Part shown: positions 7,705 to 8,456 of the stretch, in pieces
Position numbering within the stretch: the stretch's first letter is position 1
Layout of the letters: each line of letters opens with the position of its first letter
Assembly: GCA_021776755.1 (NCBI GenBank)
Contig: JAJFFI010000440.1
Location: 1-8,456, forward strand
Reading direction: 5' to 3'
From: Alphaproteobacteria bacterium
Lineage (GTDB): Bacteria; Pseudomonadota; Alphaproteobacteria; JAJFFI01
Length of the DNA: 8,456 bases
Program-made: the position numbers and the translations under genes
The notes under the pieces: model-generated
The model's input: the letters and a program-made list of their open reading frames with translations, nothing else
The model's database searches: none
Told to the model about the DNA's origin: nothing

Positions 7705-8456
7705 ATGCCAGCAGAACTCGCCAAGCTGACCTTCGCGGCGCCGGAAATTTTCCTGGCCTGCGCGGCGATGGTGCTGCTCATGGTGGGCGTCTTCGCGGGC
7801 GCCAGGCACACCCGCGCGATCTCCTGGCTTGCCGTGCTGATCCTGGTCGCGGCCATGGCGCTGGTCGGTGCCGCGCACCCGGCCGACGGCCGCCAGACGA
7901 TCCTCTTCAATCTCTTCGTCGCCGACGGCTTCGGCACCTTCATCAAGACGCTCGTGCTTGGGGCCTCCGCCGTCGCGATCATCATGTCGATGGGCTTCAA
8001 CACCCGCGAGGGCATCGCCCGCTTCGAGTATCCGGTCCTCATCCTGCTGGCCACGCTCGGCATGCTGATGATGATTTCGGCGAACGACCTCATCGCGCTC
8101 TACAGGGGGCTCGAGCTGCAGTCGCTCGCGCTCTACGTGATCGCGGCGTTCAACCGCGACTCGATTCGCTCGACCGAGGCCGGGCTCAAGTATTTCGTCC
8201 TCGGCGCGCTGTCCTCGGGCATGCTGCTCTACGGCGCCTCGCTGATCTACGGCTTCACCGGCACGACGGGTTTCCCCGCGATTGCCGCCGCGCTCGCCGC
8301 GGGCACGCCCTCGATCGGCATCATCATTGGCCTCGTGTTCGTCCTCGTCGGCCTCGCCTTCAAGATTTCGGCCTTCCCCTTCCACATGTGGACACCGGAT
8401 GTCTATGAAGGCGCGCCGACCCCGGTCACCGCCTTCTTCGCCGCCGCCCCGAAGCT
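7705..8456 (+). CDS. nuoN: NADH-quinone oxidoreductase subunit N, N-terminal part (3' end outside window)
   Basis: NuoN (ND2 homologue) is the antiporter-like proton channel nearest NuoJ/NuoK. The first 250 codons are visible, a little over half of the usual length of about 480, and the frame runs open through the window end. Evidence: Glu137 in [15 protein letters not shown] (E. coli Glu133), Lys162 in [15 protein letters not shown], and Lys220 in [20 protein letters not shown] (E. coli Lys217), followed by [15 protein letters not shown]. Arg134, three residues before Glu137, takes a place where relatives carry a hydrophobic residue; see findings. The ATG at 7705 is ten bases after the nuoM stop, with AGGGCAGGGG at 7693-7702 as a likely ribosome site that overlaps that stop. 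nuoN is usually the last nuo gene, so a terminator or other genes (birA is a frequent follower in alphaproteobacteria) would be expected after the window. Confidence 0.97.
   Translation, partial: MPAELAKLTFAAPEIFLACAAMVLLMVGVFAGARHTRAISWLAVLILVAAMALVGAAHPADGRQTILFNLFVADGFGTFIKTLVLGASAVAIIMSMGFNTREGIARFEYPVLILLATLGMLMMISANDLIALYRGLELQSLALYVIAAFNRDSIRSTEAGLKYFVLGALSSGMLLYGASLIYGFTGTTGFPAIAAALAAGTPSIGIIIGLVFVLVGLAFKISAFPFHMWTPDVYEGAPTPVTAFFAAAPK

Noticed and set aside
7651..8385. Minus-strand frame of 244 codons opposite nuoN
   Set aside because: It has the same charged antisense composition and overlaps a certain nuoN gene.

Overview
This window is an internal slice of a proton-pumping NADH:quinone oxidoreductase (respiratory complex I) operon. 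Eight genes lie head to tail on the + strand: nuoG (5' end missing), nuoH, nuoI, nuoJ, nuoK, nuoL, nuoM and nuoN (3' end missing). The sequence is GC-rich with strong GC bias at third codon positions. The protein sequences (for example the NuoI pattern [13 protein letters not shown]...[13 protein letters not shown] and the NuoK ending [16 protein letters not shown]) are of the type seen in Alphaproteobacteria and in mitochondrial complex I. I infer an alphaproteobacterium, possibly of the Hyphomicrobiales/Rhizobiales type; genus cannot be read from this window.

Layout: nuoG (1-1595), nuoH (1611-2639), nuoI (2673-3161), nuoJ (3224-3853), nuoK (3850-4164), nuoL (4173-6125), nuoM (6129-7694), nuoN (7705-8456). 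Every intergenic space is 62 bases or less and nuoJ/nuoK overlap by four bases. No room exists for extra full-size genes, and there is no RNA gene, mobile element, CRISPR array or intrinsic terminator. The accessory reading frames that some alphaproteobacteria carry between nuo genes are absent here. No promoter is visible; transcription presumably starts upstream of nuoG, near nuoA.

How the genes work together: NuoG and NuoI carry iron-sulfur clusters in the peripheral arm and pass electrons from the NADH side to the quinone site, which forms at the NuoH interface with NuoB and NuoD (not in the window). NuoH, J, K, N, M and L form the membrane arm. NuoL, M and N are antiporter-like proton channels, and NuoJ/K link NuoH to NuoN. 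All catalytic or coupling residues I could check in the complete genes are present, so the complex looks functional.

I found no previously undescribed system; the large frames on the opposite strand are codon-bias shadows. Points worth a second look are small: a strong hairpin in the nuoI-nuoJ gap, an 11-codon micro-ORF that bridges nuoH and nuoI by overlapping stop/start signals, and two unexpected charged residues in conserved membrane segments (Asp351 in NuoM, Arg134 in NuoN), which may be real lineage variants or sequence errors.
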